Assembly (NCBI GenBank): GCA_015058845.1
Contig: SVBO01000003.1
Coordinates: 87,303-151,302, forward strand
Direction: 5' to 3'
Origin: Erysipelotrichaceae bacterium
GTDB taxonomy: Bacteria > Bacillota_I > Bacilli_A > Erysipelotrichales > Erysipelotrichaceae
Length of the DNA stretch: 64,000 nt
This document shows, piece by piece, positions 16,790 to 26,414 of the stretch; position 1 is the first letter of the stretch, and each line of letters starts with the position of its first letter. The position numbers and the translations under genes are program-made. The notes beneath the pieces were generated by a model. That model was not told the DNA's origin and made no database searches. It saw only the letters and a program-made list of their open reading frames with translations.

Positions 16790-17779
16790 ATGAAGAAATT
16801 ATTAGCTCTATTAGCAGTATGTGCTATGATGTTGTGTTCATTAACAGCATGTTCAAGCAGTGATGGAGGAAACAAAGATTCTGCTATACTTAAGATCGGT
16901 GTACTACAATACATGCAACATCCATCATTAACTGAATCATATGAAGGCTTTGTCGATGGCCTAAAAGAAGCGGGATATGTAGATGGTGAAAACATCAAGA
17001 TCGATTACCAAAACGCATCTGGAGAAGATAGTAACAGCCATCAGATCTGTGAACTATTCGAAGGTAACAACGTAGACATGGTATTAGCTATCGCAACGCC
17101 AGCTGCTCAATCAGCAGTCAATGTATTCCAAGACACAGATATTCCAGTCCTATTCACAGCCGTAACAGACGCTGAAGAAGCAGGCTTAGTAGTAAGTAAC
17201 GAAGCCCCTGGCAAAAACGTAACAGGTACACTAGATATGCCAGTGATCTATGATCAGATCTCAGTGATCAAAGAAGTATTACCTGAAGCTAAGACACTAG
17301 GTATCCTTTACACATCTAGTGAACCAAACTCAGAGATCCAAGCAGAAGAAGCCAAAGCAGCAGCACAATCTCTAGGTATGGAAGTAGTCATCCAAACAGC
17401 CTCTTCTTCTAACGATATCAAACAAGTCGTTGAATCCGTAGTAGGTAGTGTAGATGCTGTATATATCCCATCAGATAACGCATTCGCAAATGCTATGGCA
17501 ACAGTACATGCAACAGCAGTAGAGAACCAATTACCGGTATTTGCTGCCGTAGAAGCTATGATTGCTGAAGGTGCTATCGCAACAACAGCTATCGATTACT
17601 ATGAATTAGGTAAACAAACAGCAGCCCAAGCAGTACGTGTATTAGAAGGTGAAAGTGCTTCTAATATTGCTGTAGAAACCCAAGAAGAATGTGCCCTTGT
17701 AGTGAATAAAACATTCGCAGAGAGTGTTGGTGTAGTGATTCCTGAAGAAATTGTGAAGAAAGCAGCAGTAGTATACTAA
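16790..17779 (+). CDS. ABC transporter substrate-binding lipoprotein, TrpX type
   Basis: A 329-residue protein with a signal peptide and lipobox LTAC (Cys ~21), so it is tethered outside the membrane. It belongs to the ABC_sub_bind family (COG2984), with KIGVLQYMQHPSLTESYEGF, a region around LAIATPAAQSAV and VYIPSDNAFANAM. Streptococcal relatives (TrpX) bind tryptophan; tyrosine or other substrates are possible. GGGGAGGG precedes the ATG. It is first gene of a three-gene importer with one-base spacing to the permease. Regulation by a repressor at the promoter dyad is inferred. Confidence 0.85.
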   Translation: MKKLLALLAVCAMMLCSLTACSSSDGGNKDSAILKIGVLQYMQHPSLTESYEGFVDGLKEAGYVDGENIKIDYQNASGEDSNSHQICELFEGNNVDMVLAIATPAAQSAVNVFQDTDIPVLFTAVTDAEEAGLVVSNEAPGKNVTGTLDMPVIYDQISVIKEVLPEAKTLGILYTSSEPNSEIQAEEAKAAAQSLGMEVVIQTASSSNDIKQVVESVVGSVDAVYIPSDNAFANAMATVHATAVENQLPVFAAVEAMIAEGAIATTAIDYYELGKQTAAQAVRVLEGESASNIAVETQEECALVVNKTFAESVGVVIPEEIVKKAAVVY

Positions 17780-17780
17780 T

Positions 17781-18707
17781 ATGACAGTCAGTAGTTGGTT
17801 GTGGAGTATACAAGGGGCAGCTACACTGGGGCTAATTTGGGGAATCATGGCCTTAGGTGTATATCTAACATATCGAGTATTACATTATTCTGACTTAACA
17901 GTCGACGGAAGTCTAACACTCGGTGGCGCTATTTCTGCGGTATGTGTAGCCTCAGGAATGCAGCCGATCCTAGCGATCTTAGTAGCCACAGTAGGGGGGA
18001 TGCTTGCTGGTACTATTACAGGTGTGCTACATACAAAGTTCAAAATACCAGATCTATTAGCAGGTATCCTTACCCAGTTTGGATTATATTCCATCAATCT
18101 AAGGATCATGGGAAAAGCTAATTTTGGTCTATTAAATCAAATCACATTATTCTCTCAGATCAAAGACATGGGAGTACCATCTAAATGGGCAGGCTTCATC
18201 GTAGGACTATTATTCATCATTATTCTAGTAGTCATGATCTACTGCTTCTTTGGAATCGAGATCGGTTGCGCATTACGTGCTACTGGTAATAACCCAGATA
18301 TGGTCAAAGCTATGGGTGGCAATACGAAAGCCTATATCGTACTAGGACTAGTGATTGGAAATGGTCTAGTAGCTATGTCTGGTGCATTCTTAGCCCAATA
18401 CCAAGGCTATGCCGACATCAACATGGGCGTAGGTACGATCGTAATTGGTCTAGCGAGTATTATGATCGGAGAAGTATTATTCAGTAAGCGTACGTATTTC
18501 CATCGTTTATTTGGCGTAGTGATCGGTTCAGTTGTATATCGTATCATCATTGCTGTAGTATTACGTATCAGCATGAACTCTAATTGGATCATTAAGATCA
18601 CATCTGATGACATGAAACTTATCACAGCCTTCATCATCATCCTAGCCCTATGTGCACCCAATATCAAAGAATACTTTCAAGCAAAGTTTTCTAAGGAGGA
18701 TCAATAG
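17781..18707 (+). CDS. ABC transporter permease, TrpY type
   Basis: A 308-residue integral membrane protein with about 8 hydrophobic segments. The BPD_transp_2-like signature regions include VDGSLTLGGAISAV near the start and GCALRATGNNPDMVKAMGGN, the cytoplasmic coupling loop. Its start is one base past the stop of the binding protein and its stop abuts the ATG of the ATPase, indicating tight translational coupling. It forms the membrane channel of the importer; substrate identity follows from the binding protein. Confidence 0.88.
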   Translation: MTVSSWLWSIQGAATLGLIWGIMALGVYLTYRVLHYSDLTVDGSLTLGGAISAVCVASGMQPILAILVATVGGMLAGTITGVLHTKFKIPDLLAGILTQFGLYSINLRIMGKANFGLLNQITLFSQIKDMGVPSKWAGFIVGLLFIIILVVMIYCFFGIEIGCALRATGNNPDMVKAMGGNTKAYIVLGLVIGNGLVAMSGAFLAQYQGYADINMGVGTIVIGLASIMIGEVLFSKRTYFHRLFGVVIGSVVYRIIIAVVLRISMNSNWIIKITSDDMKLITAFIIILALCAPNIKEYFQAKFSKEDQ

Positions 18708-19505
18708 ATGTTAGAGTTAACACATGTATATAAATCCTTCAATATCAAGACACCAGTTCAGAAAGATGTCTTGAAAGATCTAAGTCTTACTTTGCATGAA
18801 GGTGATTTCGTAACCGTGATCGGTGGTAATGGAGCTGGTAAATCTACGATGTTGAATGCAGTAGCAGGCGTATTCCCAGTAGAGAAGGGAAGTATCCATA
18901 TTGCAGGAGAAGATGTTACTAAGATGCCTGAGTATAAACGGGCTAAGTATATTGGAAGAGTCTTCCAAGATCCATTAAAAGGAACTGCGGGAGATATGTG
19001 GATCGAAGAGAATTTAGCTATGGCTTTACGTAGAGGTGAGAAACGTGGTTGTAAGTGGGGGATCAGTAATAAGGAACGTGAGTTATTTAAAGAACTTCTA
19101 AAGACATTAGATCTAGGGTTAGAAGATCGTTTAGATTCTAAGGTAGGTCTATTATCGGGAGGACAACGACAAGCCTTAACATTACTCATGGCTACGATCA
19201 AGAAACCAGAGTTATTATTGCTAGATGAACATACAGCTGCACTAGATCCACATACAGCAGCTAAGGTATTAGAAATTACGAATAGAGTCGTTACAGAAAA
19301 TCATCTAACGACACTTATGGTCACACATAACATGAAGGATGCTATCAAGTATGGCAATCGTTTGATTATGATGCATAATGGAAAGATCATCTATGATGTA
19401 TCAGGAGAAGAGAAGATGAATCTGCAAGTTTCTGACTTACTTATGAAGTTCGAGCAAGTAAGTGGTGGCGAATTTGCGAATGACCGTATGTTATTATCTA
19501 AATAG
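18708..19505 (+). CDS. ABC transporter ATP-binding protein, TrpZ type
   Basis: A 265-residue ATPase with Walker A GGNGAGKST, Q-loop VFQDP, signature LSGGQRQAL, Walker B LLLLDEHTAALDP and the switch His in MVTHNM. His following the catalytic Glu (DEHTAALD) is typical for this COG1101 group. It completes the importer operon. AAGGAGG lies inside the end of the permease gene. A terminator follows. Confidence 0.92.
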   Translation: MLELTHVYKSFNIKTPVQKDVLKDLSLTLHEGDFVTVIGGNGAGKSTMLNAVAGVFPVEKGSIHIAGEDVTKMPEYKRAKYIGRVFQDPLKGTAGDMWIEENLAMALRRGEKRGCKWGISNKERELFKELLKTLDLGLEDRLDSKVGLLSGGQRQALTLLMATIKKPELLLLDEHTAALDPHTAAKVLEITNRVVTENHLTTLMVTHNMKDAIKYGNRLIMMHNGKIIYDVSGEEKMNLQVSDLLMKFEQVSGGEFANDRMLLSK

Positions 19506-19511
19506 AATTAT

Positions 19512-19535
19512 GAGGAAGTGTATGCTTCCTCTTTT
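19512..19535 (+). terminator. intrinsic terminator of the importer operon
   Basis: GAGGAAG and CTTCCTC stem with TTTT after it. Confidence 0.8.
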
Positions 19536-19607
19536 CTGATTTCAGATAGAAATACGGGTATAGATATGGTAGAATTTAGATGTATATTACAAATAAGGAG
19601 GATAGAT

Positions 19608-22600
19608 ATGAATAATAAGAATCTGAAATTATGGGGAGCATTAGTTCTATTCTCACTTATTGGGCAAGTCGCATGGACAGTAGAGAATATGTACTTAAAT
19701 GTATTTATCTATAAGATCTTCCATGCTACGGCTTCAGATATCTCATTCATGGTAGCAGCTAGTGCTATTACAGCAGCTCTAACCACTATTCTAATAGGTG
19801 CATTATCAGACAAAGTAGGGAAAAGAAAGGTATTCATCTGTGGGGGATATATTCTATGGGGAATATCGATCTTAGCCTTCTCCTTCATAAGACTAGAGTA
19901 CTTAGAACCCCTAGTAGGTAGCACTATCACAGCTGCTACACTAGGTGTTCAACTAGTCATAGCAGTAGATTGCCTAATGACATTCCTAGGTTCTTCTGCC
20001 AATGATGCAGCATTCAATGCATGGTTAACAGAGAGTGGAGATGAGTCTAATAGAGGTAAATTAGAAGGTGTCAATGCTATGATGCCTGTGCTATCTATCT
20101 TAGTGGTATTTGGTGGCTTCATGTCCTTTAACTTAGATCTAATGGAATCATGGATCACGATCTTCCTGATCATTGGTATTACTGTAATGAGTATAGGGGT
20201 ACTCGGAATATTCCTGATCGAAGATCATGTGGAAACAAACACAGAGATCAGTTATTGGCATAATGTATGTTACAGTTTCACAAAGGAAGCTATTACACAG
20301 AATCCATTGTTATACCTAGTGATCGCTGCCTTTGCAGTATTCGGTATAGCGATCCAAGTCTATATGCCATATCTAATACTATATTATGAGCAAACATTAC
20401 AAATGACGAATTACACATTGATCTTAGCACCAGCTATCATCATTGCCTCTATCGCAACAGTAGGCTATGGGAAACTATATGACATGCTTGGATTTCAAAC
20501 ATCGATCAAACCCTCATTACTAATGCTTATAGTAGGGTGTAGTATCTTATATCTATGTACTTCTATAGTATGGGTATTCATTGGATCATTATTGATGATG
20601 TGTGGATATCTATGTAGTATGGCGGTATTTGGGGCTATGATGAGATCTCACATTCCTGTAGAGAAGAGTGGCCAATTCCAAGGAGTACGTATTATTGGGC
20701 AAGTATTGATCCCTGGAGTAGTAGGCCCATGGATCGGTTCCTTTGTACTTCGTAATGCGGAAGTGATCGTGAATAATGATGGTACAACGTCATTCTTACC
20801 TAGTAGTGATCTATTCTTAGTCACTGTGATCATTACAGTAATCGTATTACTATGTACAAAGTATATCGAAGAGTATATTCGTAATGCGAATTATACACTG
20901 ACTAGTATGGGGCAAGAGGAGATCCAGGATAATGATATCTTATGGAATGAGTATCCTAGACCTCAACTAAAACGTAACAATTGGAAGAATCTGAATGGCA
21001 TCTGGGATCTAAATGGTACCAAGATCAGAGTCCCTTTCCCACCACAATCTGCGTTATCTTTATATCAACATAAAGTGAAAGATACCCTTACATATACCCA
21101 TCATTTCGATCTTTCTAAACAATTAGACCAAGAAAGAATCCTTCTCCATTTCGGAGCAGTGGATCAGATCGCGGAAGTATATGTGAATGATGCACTAGTG
21201 GGTAAACATGAGGGGGGGTATCTACCATTTACCCTAGATATCACAGAGTGTGTGAAGTATGATCATAAGAATACATTGGTCGTGAAAGCTATTGATACAT
21301 TATCCACAGATTATCCATATGGTAAACAAACGAAAGCACGTGGTGGTATGTGGTATACACCAGTCAGTGGGATCTGGAAGAGTGTATGGCTAGAACAAGT
21401 ACCTACTACTTATATTCGTAATATCAAGATCACACCAGATCTACAAGGGATCCAGTTAGAGGTCGATATAGAAGGAAACTATACAGAACTAAAAGCTTCT
21501 ATTACTTTGCCAGATGGTTCTATATACACACAATCGATCCAGAAGAGAGATTATATCTTATTAGAAGGATTATGGATCAATGAGGAAAGCTATGTTCCAA
21601 GACTTTGGACACTACAAGATCCATATCTATATACTATGAAGATCGTATGTGACAATGATGAGATCGAAACATACTTTGGACTTCGTACAGTAGAGATCAA
21701 GGAATATAAAGGAAAGCAAAGAGTGTGTCTGAATGGAGAACCAATATTCCTACATGGTATTCTAGATCAAGGATATTACTGTGATGGTATCTTCTTACCA
21801 AGTGAAGAGAAAGAGTTTGAAAGAGATATCTTACGTATGAAGGAACTAGGCTTGAACTTATTACGGAAACATATCAAGATCGAACCAGAGTGTTTCTATT
21901 ATTACTGTGATCTACATGGTATGTTAGTCATGCAAGATCATGTGAATAGTGGGAAGTATAACTTCTTAAGAGATACAGCTCTACCAACTATAGGGATCAA
22001 GAACCTACCAGAAGGGAAGAAGAAGGATTGTAAGCAACAAAGATTCTTTACCCAACATATGTTAGATACCCAAGCCCACTTATATAATCATCCATGTATC
22101 ATATCATATACAGTCTTCAATGAAGCATGGGGACAATTTGATTCTAATGCCATGTATAGACTTGCGAAAGAAAATGATCCAACACGTATCTATGATGCTA
22201 CCTCTGGATGGTTTGCTAAGGGAGAAAATGATTTTGATAGTGAACATATTTACTTCAAGAGTATTCCATTATCTCCTAAAGAAAGACCATTATTATTATC
22301 AGAGTTTGGTGGATATACTTATTTAGCTGAGGGACATGTCTTTGCGAAGTATTCGCATTATGGATATGGAGTATCAGAAACTAAGGAAGAATTACAAGGA
22401 AAGATCAGTGATACGTATAGAACTATGGTAATTCCATTTATTAAAGAGGGATTATGTGGTAGTATATATACACAGTTAAGTGATGTGGAAGATGAGATCA
22501 ATGGTCTATATACCTATGATCGAAAGGTATGTAAGGTAGATCAAGAAGAGATGTGTAAGTTACGTCATGAAATGGATATCATCGTTGAAGAGATCAAAGG

Positions 22601-22625
22601 AGAAGAGCATGAAAGAGAGAATTAA
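19608..22625 (+). CDS. fusion of MFS permease and glycoside hydrolase family 2
   Basis: A 1005-residue protein in one uninterrupted frame. Residues ~1-435 are a 12-helix major facilitator permease with the loop GALSDKVGKRK between helices 2 and 3. After a short charged linker, residues ~440-1005 are a family 2 glycosidase: sugar-binding domain (NGIWDLNG, AEVYVNDALVGKHEGGYLPF), an immunoglobulin-like domain, then the catalytic barrel. The barrel has acid/base Glu839 in FNEAWGQ and nucleophile Glu899 in SEFGG. The enzyme half would face the cytoplasm if the permease C-terminus is cytosolic, coupling uptake of a glycoside to its hydrolysis (inferred). AAGGAGG fixes the start; the frame upstream to 19518 has no site. 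It overlaps the next gene by 17 bases. Confidence 0.9.
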   Translation: MNNKNLKLWGALVLFSLIGQVAWTVENMYLNVFIYKIFHATASDISFMVAASAITAALTTILIGALSDKVGKRKVFICGGYILWGISILAFSFIRLEYLEPLVGSTITAATLGVQLVIAVDCLMTFLGSSANDAAFNAWLTESGDESNRGKLEGVNAMMPVLSILVVFGGFMSFNLDLMESWITIFLIIGITVMSIGVLGIFLIEDHVETNTEISYWHNVCYSFTKEAITQNPLLYLVIAAFAVFGIAIQVYMPYLILYYEQTLQMTNYTLILAPAIIIASIATVGYGKLYDMLGFQTSIKPSLLMLIVGCSILYLCTSIVWVFIGSLLMMCGYLCSMAVFGAMMRSHIPVEKSGQFQGVRIIGQVLIPGVVGPWIGSFVLRNAEVIVNNDGTTSFLPSSDLFLVTVIITVIVLLCTKYIEEYIRNANYTLTSMGQEEIQDNDILWNEYPRPQLKRNNWKNLNGIWDLNGTKIRVPFPPQSALSLYQHKVKDTLTYTHHFDLSKQLDQERILLHFGAVDQIAEVYVNDALVGKHEGGYLPFTLDITECVKYDHKNTLVVKAIDTLSTDYPYGKQTKARGGMWYTPVSGIWKSVWLEQVPTTYIRNIKITPDLQGIQLEVDIEGNYTELKASITLPDGSIYTQSIQKRDYILLEGLWINEESYVPRLWTLQDPYLYTMKIVCDNDEIETYFGLRTVEIKEYKGKQRVCLNGEPIFLHGILDQGYYCDGIFLPSEEKEFERDILRMKELGLNLLRKHIKIEPECFYYYCDLHGMLVMQDHVNSGKYNFLRDTALPTIGIKNLPEGKKKDCKQQRFFTQHMLDTQAHLYNHPCIISYTVFNEAWGQFDSNAMYRLAKENDPTRIYDATSGWFAKGENDFDSEHIYFKSIPLSPKERPLLLSEFGGYTYLAEGHVFAKYSHYGYGVSETKEELQGKISDTYRTMVIPFIKEGLCGSIYTQLSDVEDEINGLYTYDRKVCKVDQEEMCKLRHEMDIIVEEIKGEEHEREN

Positions 22626-23883
22626 GCAAACGATTCGTGAAATGGAACAGGAGATCATTGAGTTAGGAGAGGATCTATTCTCTCATCCTGAACTTGGTTT
22701 CAAGGAGTTTGAGAGTAAGAAGAAGATCATGGCTGCGTTAGAGAAGAATGGGATCCATGTAGAGAAGGAATACTTTGAAACTGGATTTGAAGTAAGTATT
22801 GGGAATGGAAATGGACCAGTGATCGGTCTGATCGCTGAGTTAGATGCGATCGTTACGCAAGGGCATCCGCAAGCGGATCCGAATACACAAGCTGCTCATT
22901 CATGTGGACATAGTGTACAGGGAACAGTGATGTGTGCAGCTTTGATCGCTCTAAAGCGTAGTGGTGTACTAGATGCGTTAGATGGTACAGTAAAGGTATT
23001 CTTTACACCTGCTGAAGAGTTCTGTGATATGGAATATCGTCAACAGTTAGTAGAACAAGGTAAGATCGAGTATTACTCTGGTAAAGAGAATATGTTAGCA
23101 GCAGGAGTATTCGATGACTGTGATGTATTGTTATCAGTCCATGTAATGGGTGAGAGTAAGTATGATTATTCTGTGAATTCTACACTAGCAGGATTCACGT
23201 TCAAACGTATTACATTCTTAGGTAAGGCAGCCCATGCAGCAGTCATTCCACATCTAGGAGTGAATGCTCTAAATGCCTTCACATTATTCCAAAGTGCTGT
23301 AGGAATGCTTCGTGAAACATTTGTCGATGAGGATAAGGTACGTATCCATGGTATGGTAACTGAAGGAGGACAAAGTGTTAATAGTATTCCTGCACAAGTA
23401 ACTTATGAATGCTATGTACGTAGTGTAAATCCAACAACGATCCAAACATTAGATAAGCAATTAGAAAAGACAGCCTATCATTGTGCTGCAGCATTAAATG
23501 CTGAAGTGAAGATCGAGAATATTCCAGGATATTATCCATTAGTACAAAGTGGACCAGTCAATGATCGTGTATTAGCCAATGTATTAGACTATGCTACGCA
23601 TGATAAGATCTATTTCAATGAGGTCTCTATGGCAGCGGGAGATATTGGGGATATATCATTATTCAAGCCGATCATTCAATTAGGCATTGGTGGTACTGTG
23701 GGTAGAGTTCATGGGGATAGTTTCCGTATTAGTGATACTTCTAAGGTATATATCGAACCTGCTATGATCATGGCACAAACTGTGATCGATCTATTAGTTG
23801 ATAGTGAAGGGACTAAGAGAATTGCTGAGGAATATCCTATTACTATGACTAAGGAAGAATATATAGATTCTTTAAAGCATTAA
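22609..23883 (+). CDS. M20 family amidohydrolase (AbgA/AbgB-like)
   Basis: A 424-residue zinc amidohydrolase. Family motifs are GLIAELDAI, AAHSCGHSVQGTVMCA (metal His and Cys region), FTPAEEFCD with the catalytic Glu pair, a mid-protein dimerisation domain, and a C-terminal metal His in VHGDSF. It resembles aminobenzoyl-glutamate or amino-acid amide hydrolases of the M20D group. The start at 22609 has AAAGGAGAAG directly upstream and overlaps the end of the fusion gene, so the two are cotranscribed. The shared operon hints at hydrolysis of a glycosylated amide, which is inference only. Confidence 0.88.
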   Translation: MKERIKQTIREMEQEIIELGEDLFSHPELGFKEFESKKKIMAALEKNGIHVEKEYFETGFEVSIGNGNGPVIGLIAELDAIVTQGHPQADPNTQAAHSCGHSVQGTVMCAALIALKRSGVLDALDGTVKVFFTPAEEFCDMEYRQQLVEQGKIEYYSGKENMLAAGVFDDCDVLLSVHVMGESKYDYSVNSTLAGFTFKRITFLGKAAHAAVIPHLGVNALNAFTLFQSAVGMLRETFVDEDKVRIHGMVTEGGQSVNSIPAQVTYECYVRSVNPTTIQTLDKQLEKTAYHCAAALNAEVKIENIPGYYPLVQSGPVNDRVLANVLDYATHDKIYFNEVSMAAGDIGDISLFKPIIQLGIGGTVGRVHGDSFRISDTSKVYIEPAMIMAQTVIDLLVDSEGTKRIAEEYPITMTKEEYIDSLKH

Positions 23884-23890
23884 TTATAAA

Positions 23891-23917
23891 GGGACTGTGA
23901 TATCACAGTCCCATTTT
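23891..23917. terminator. bidirectional terminator
   Basis: GGGACTGTGA and TCACAGTCCC form a 10-bp stem around TA. T-rich sequence follows on the plus strand (ATTTTA) and on the minus strand (TTTATAATT). It separates convergent genes. Confidence 0.8.
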
Positions 23918-23919
23918 AC

Positions 23920-24300
23920 TTAACAACGATTACATTGGTGTAGTGTATATAAATAACACCAGATCCCACCTAGTAATAATACTAAGGATACGATAAAGAA
24001 AGCAGTTCCGATAAATAATACGATCGTATTGGCGATCCCTAGTAATACAATGATACTAGAGAATACGGCTAATAGACCCCCTACGATCGCTAGATTACCA
24101 CATAGACAATAGTGTGATGTAGTATCAGTTCCTGTTAGGTAAATGAATACTAGAGTAAGTAATACGACAGTTGCTAGTCCTGCTATAGTAGTGACTACAG
24201 TAGGAATGAAGATTCCATTTGTTAGGGCTACGTAAGTAAGCAGACCTGCTAATAGAGCTAAAACAACGATCCGGAATAAATATGTAACAGCATTCCTCAT
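23920..24300 (-). CDS. small membrane protein of unknown function
   Basis: A 126-residue protein with four strongly hydrophobic segments (about residues 7-25, 31-53, 69-88 and 91-117). It ends in a short cysteine- and histidine-containing tail (LHQCNRC). A second Cys pair (HYCLCGN) lies between helices 2 and 3. An AAAGGAGTATGTT ribosome site precedes the ATG. It is downstream of the DUF2804 gene on the same strand, separated by 80 bases. I do not recognise the family. Confidence 0.7.
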   Translation of the reverse strand: MRNAVTYLFRIVVLALLAGLLTYVALTNGIFIPTVVTTIAGLATVVLLTLVFIYLTGTDTTSHYCLCGNLAIVGGLLAVFSSIIVLLGIANTIVLFIGTAFFIVSLVLLLGGIWCYLYTLHQCNRC

Positions 24301-24380
24301 AACATACTCCTTTCTAGTAGATATGTATCTACAATACTAAGATATGCATAAAGAATGCTGTTTACTGTGTGTATGACTAA

Positions 24381-25415
24381 TTAATATTTGTTACGTACCA
24401 TTTCTAGTGCGCAAATGAAATCTTTCACAGTGATGGCTTCACTGTTATCTAAGATCACTGTACCAGTGAACTTACCAAATACTTGATGTTGGGTACTAAT
24501 GATCACTTTCAGATCTGTGTTAGCATAGCGATCAATGATCGGTTCAAAGATCCCGTTTACTCGATTATCATCACTAGTGATCTTCCATTGTTCTTCAAAC
24601 ATATATTCTCCCTTATCATTCTTAGGAATATGGAAGAATACTTCTGATAACTTATGTACCTTACCATCATAGAAGATCACATTCTCACTAGCAGAAGATC
24701 GATCTGAGAACCCATAGCCCCAGTTGATCCCAAATGTCTTACCATATACTAGACCACTACCAGTGCCCCAATACCAAGTATTATCATATGTCCAAACACC
24801 ACGACCCCAGTCTAAGACTGCAAAGTCTGTGTCTTTAGAGAATGTAAATACCTCATCTCCAATAGTTACTGTACCCTCAGCAGCAATACAGTTATTCTTT
24901 TGGTTATAATAGAAACAAGTAGGCTTCTCTTTCCATGGTGTAGCAATGACCATAGATTCCTCATATTGATCTTCTAAGATCAGATCAGCATCTAGATCCT
25001 TTCCCTGATCAAACTTAGGATAATGACAACGAATATGTCTCTTACCATCCTTTACATTCACTTTGATCTGAACATCCTTACCAATATATTGAGAAATACC
25101 AGCATCAGGAGTAGCAGGCAGATTAAATTTACCCATAGGGAAGGCTGTTAATACAGTTTGTGTACGATTAGATGGTACACGGAAGTCTAATACAGATACA
25201 GAGATCATACCAAGATAGGCTAGATCAGAGATCGTAAAGGCTACTGCATAGTCCTTAGAATTGATCAAGTAATAATCCCATTCCTTGATCCTCCATTTAG
25301 GTGCTTGAATATTCTCTTTGTTATATCTCCAAACAGGAGTAAATGCGAAACCAGGATTTTCTATCAATCCTTTAGAATTTAATAGATCTTGTTGTTCAGT
25401 AATGATAGTTTGCAT
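24381..25415 (-). CDS. DUF2804 domain protein
   Basis: A 344-residue protein filling the DUF2804 length. Recognisable features are the N-terminal ENPGFAF, then WRIKEWDYYLI, and the mid-section FAVLDWGRGVWTYDNTWYWG with GINWGYGFSDRSSASEN. The fold is probably a lipocalin/AttH-like beta barrel; no reaction is established. It has no signal peptide or membrane segment. A GAAAGGGG site precedes the ATG on the minus strand. Confidence 0.85.
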   Translation of the reverse strand: MQTIITEQQDLLNSKGLIENPGFAFTPVWRYNKENIQAPKWRIKEWDYYLINSKDYAVAFTISDLAYLGMISVSVLDFRVPSNRTQTVLTAFPMGKFNLPATPDAGISQYIGKDVQIKVNVKDGKRHIRCHYPKFDQGKDLDADLILEDQYEESMVIATPWKEKPTCFYYNQKNNCIAAEGTVTIGDEVFTFSKDTDFAVLDWGRGVWTYDNTWYWGTGSGLVYGKTFGINWGYGFSDRSSASENVIFYDGKVHKLSEVFFHIPKNDKGEYMFEEQWKITSDDNRVNGIFEPIIDRYANTDLKVIISTQHQVFGKFTGTVILDNSEAITVKDFICALEMVRNKY

Positions 25416-25536
25416 AAAGAAACCCCTTTCAATTATACAATTCTATTATAAACCTATTTCTTAACTTAGCAATATCAGAAATAAGCATTAGTATCTATAT
25501 GCACTGATATATATTGTAAATGACTAAGAAAATGGT

Positions 25537-25542
25537 ATAATA
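25537..25542 (+). promoter_or_regulatory. -10 element of the desulfoferrodoxin promoter
   Basis: TATAAT preceded by ATGG (an extended -10 of TGG type), about 55 bases before the start codon. No good -35 is evident. Confidence 0.5.
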
Positions 25543-25596
25543 TATGTGTAGATAGATCGTATATGATCTAGCTCGAATAGAGCAAGGAGGAACTTT

Positions 25597-25977
25597 ATGC
25601 AAGCGAAATTTTATCGTTGTAATCATTGTGGAAATATTATTGAAATGGTGCATGCTAGTGGTGTACCTGTGATTTGTTGTGGTGAGCCTATGAAGGAATT
25701 AGTTGCGAATACTGTAGATGCTGCTGTTGAGAAACATGTTCCATATGTGGTAGTAGAGGGGAATATGGTGAAGGTACAAGTGGGTGAGGTCGAACATCCT
25801 ATGATTCCTGAGCATTATATTCAATGGATCTACTTACATACAAATAAGGGTATTCAAAGAAAAGAGTTAACATCTGCAGAGAAACCTTATGCTGAGTTCT
25901 GTTTAGCACAGGGTGAAGAAGTGATCGCTGTTTACGAGTATTGTAATTTACATGGTTTATGGAAGAAGGAGCTATAG
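25597..25977 (+). CDS. dfx: desulfoferrodoxin (superoxide reductase)
   Basis: A 126-residue class I (two-iron) superoxide reductase that reduces superoxide to peroxide in the cytoplasm of anaerobes. Iron centre I uses the Cys of CNHCG and the CC pair of VICCGEPM. The catalytic centre II uses His residues in EKHVPY, EHPM and EHYIQW plus the Cys and His of YCNLHGLW. All expected ligands are present and the length is normal. AAGGAGGA lies before the ATG. It is a monocistronic unit whose terminator stem overlaps the stop codon. Confidence 0.95.
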   Translation: MQAKFYRCNHCGNIIEMVHASGVPVICCGEPMKELVANTVDAAVEKHVPYVVVEGNMVKVQVGEVEHPMIPEHYIQWIYLHTNKGIQRKELTSAEKPYAEFCLAQGEEVIAVYEYCNLHGLWKKEL

Positions 25978-25996
25978 TTCCTTCTTTTTCTTTTTA
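25963..25996 (+). terminator. intrinsic terminator of dfx
   Basis: AAGAAGGA (25963-25970) pairs with TCCTTCTT (25979-25986), followed by TTTTCTTTTT. The stem starts inside the last codons. Confidence 0.8.
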
Positions 25997-26414
25997 ATTT
26001 AAATGGAACTGGATCAGTACTTTTTTTGATATCAAATTATGTTTCTTTATATATATGTCAATATGAACGATCAATATATCTAAGAGATCGCTGAATATAA
26101 ATAGTATGTTACTGGACTTAATGAGCGATAGTAATGTGTTGTTAAATGTGACACAAAAAAAGTGATTTGTTTCATAAGATTTTTCGTATGCGTTTTCATT
26201 AATAATACCTCTTTTTTTTTTTTTTTCAGTTTTATTTTTATTTTTGAAATTTTTTTTTTAAATTTTTTATCATTTTTTTTTTTTTTTCAGTGATATACTT
26301 ATTTTTGAAAGAGTTTATGTAAATTTTTGATCAATGTTTCATTTGCAAATTAATACTGCTAATAGCAATGATCTATGTGTATATTGATTTTATTTGAAGG
26401 GGGAAATGGGGTTT
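25997..26414 (+). promoter_or_regulatory. leader of the giant surface protein with poly-T tracts
   Basis: The gap between dfx and the large surface-protein gene is very AT-rich. It carries two tracts of 15 T each (26212-26226 and 26273-26287), both followed by CAGT, and a tract of 10 T (26250-26259). The second 15-T tract sits immediately upstream of TGATATACT (TATACT at 26294-26299), an extended -10 box, so it would occupy the -35/-10 spacer. The leader from there to the start codon is about 110 bases and holds no convincing gene. Confidence 0.6.
26212..26287 (+). repeat. duplicated 15-T homopolymer tracts
   Basis: Two units about 61 bases apart share the layout T15-CAGT followed by a TTATTTTTGAAA word (26234-26249 and 26299-26310). 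Homopolymers of this length are prone to slippage during replication. Confidence 0.8.
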
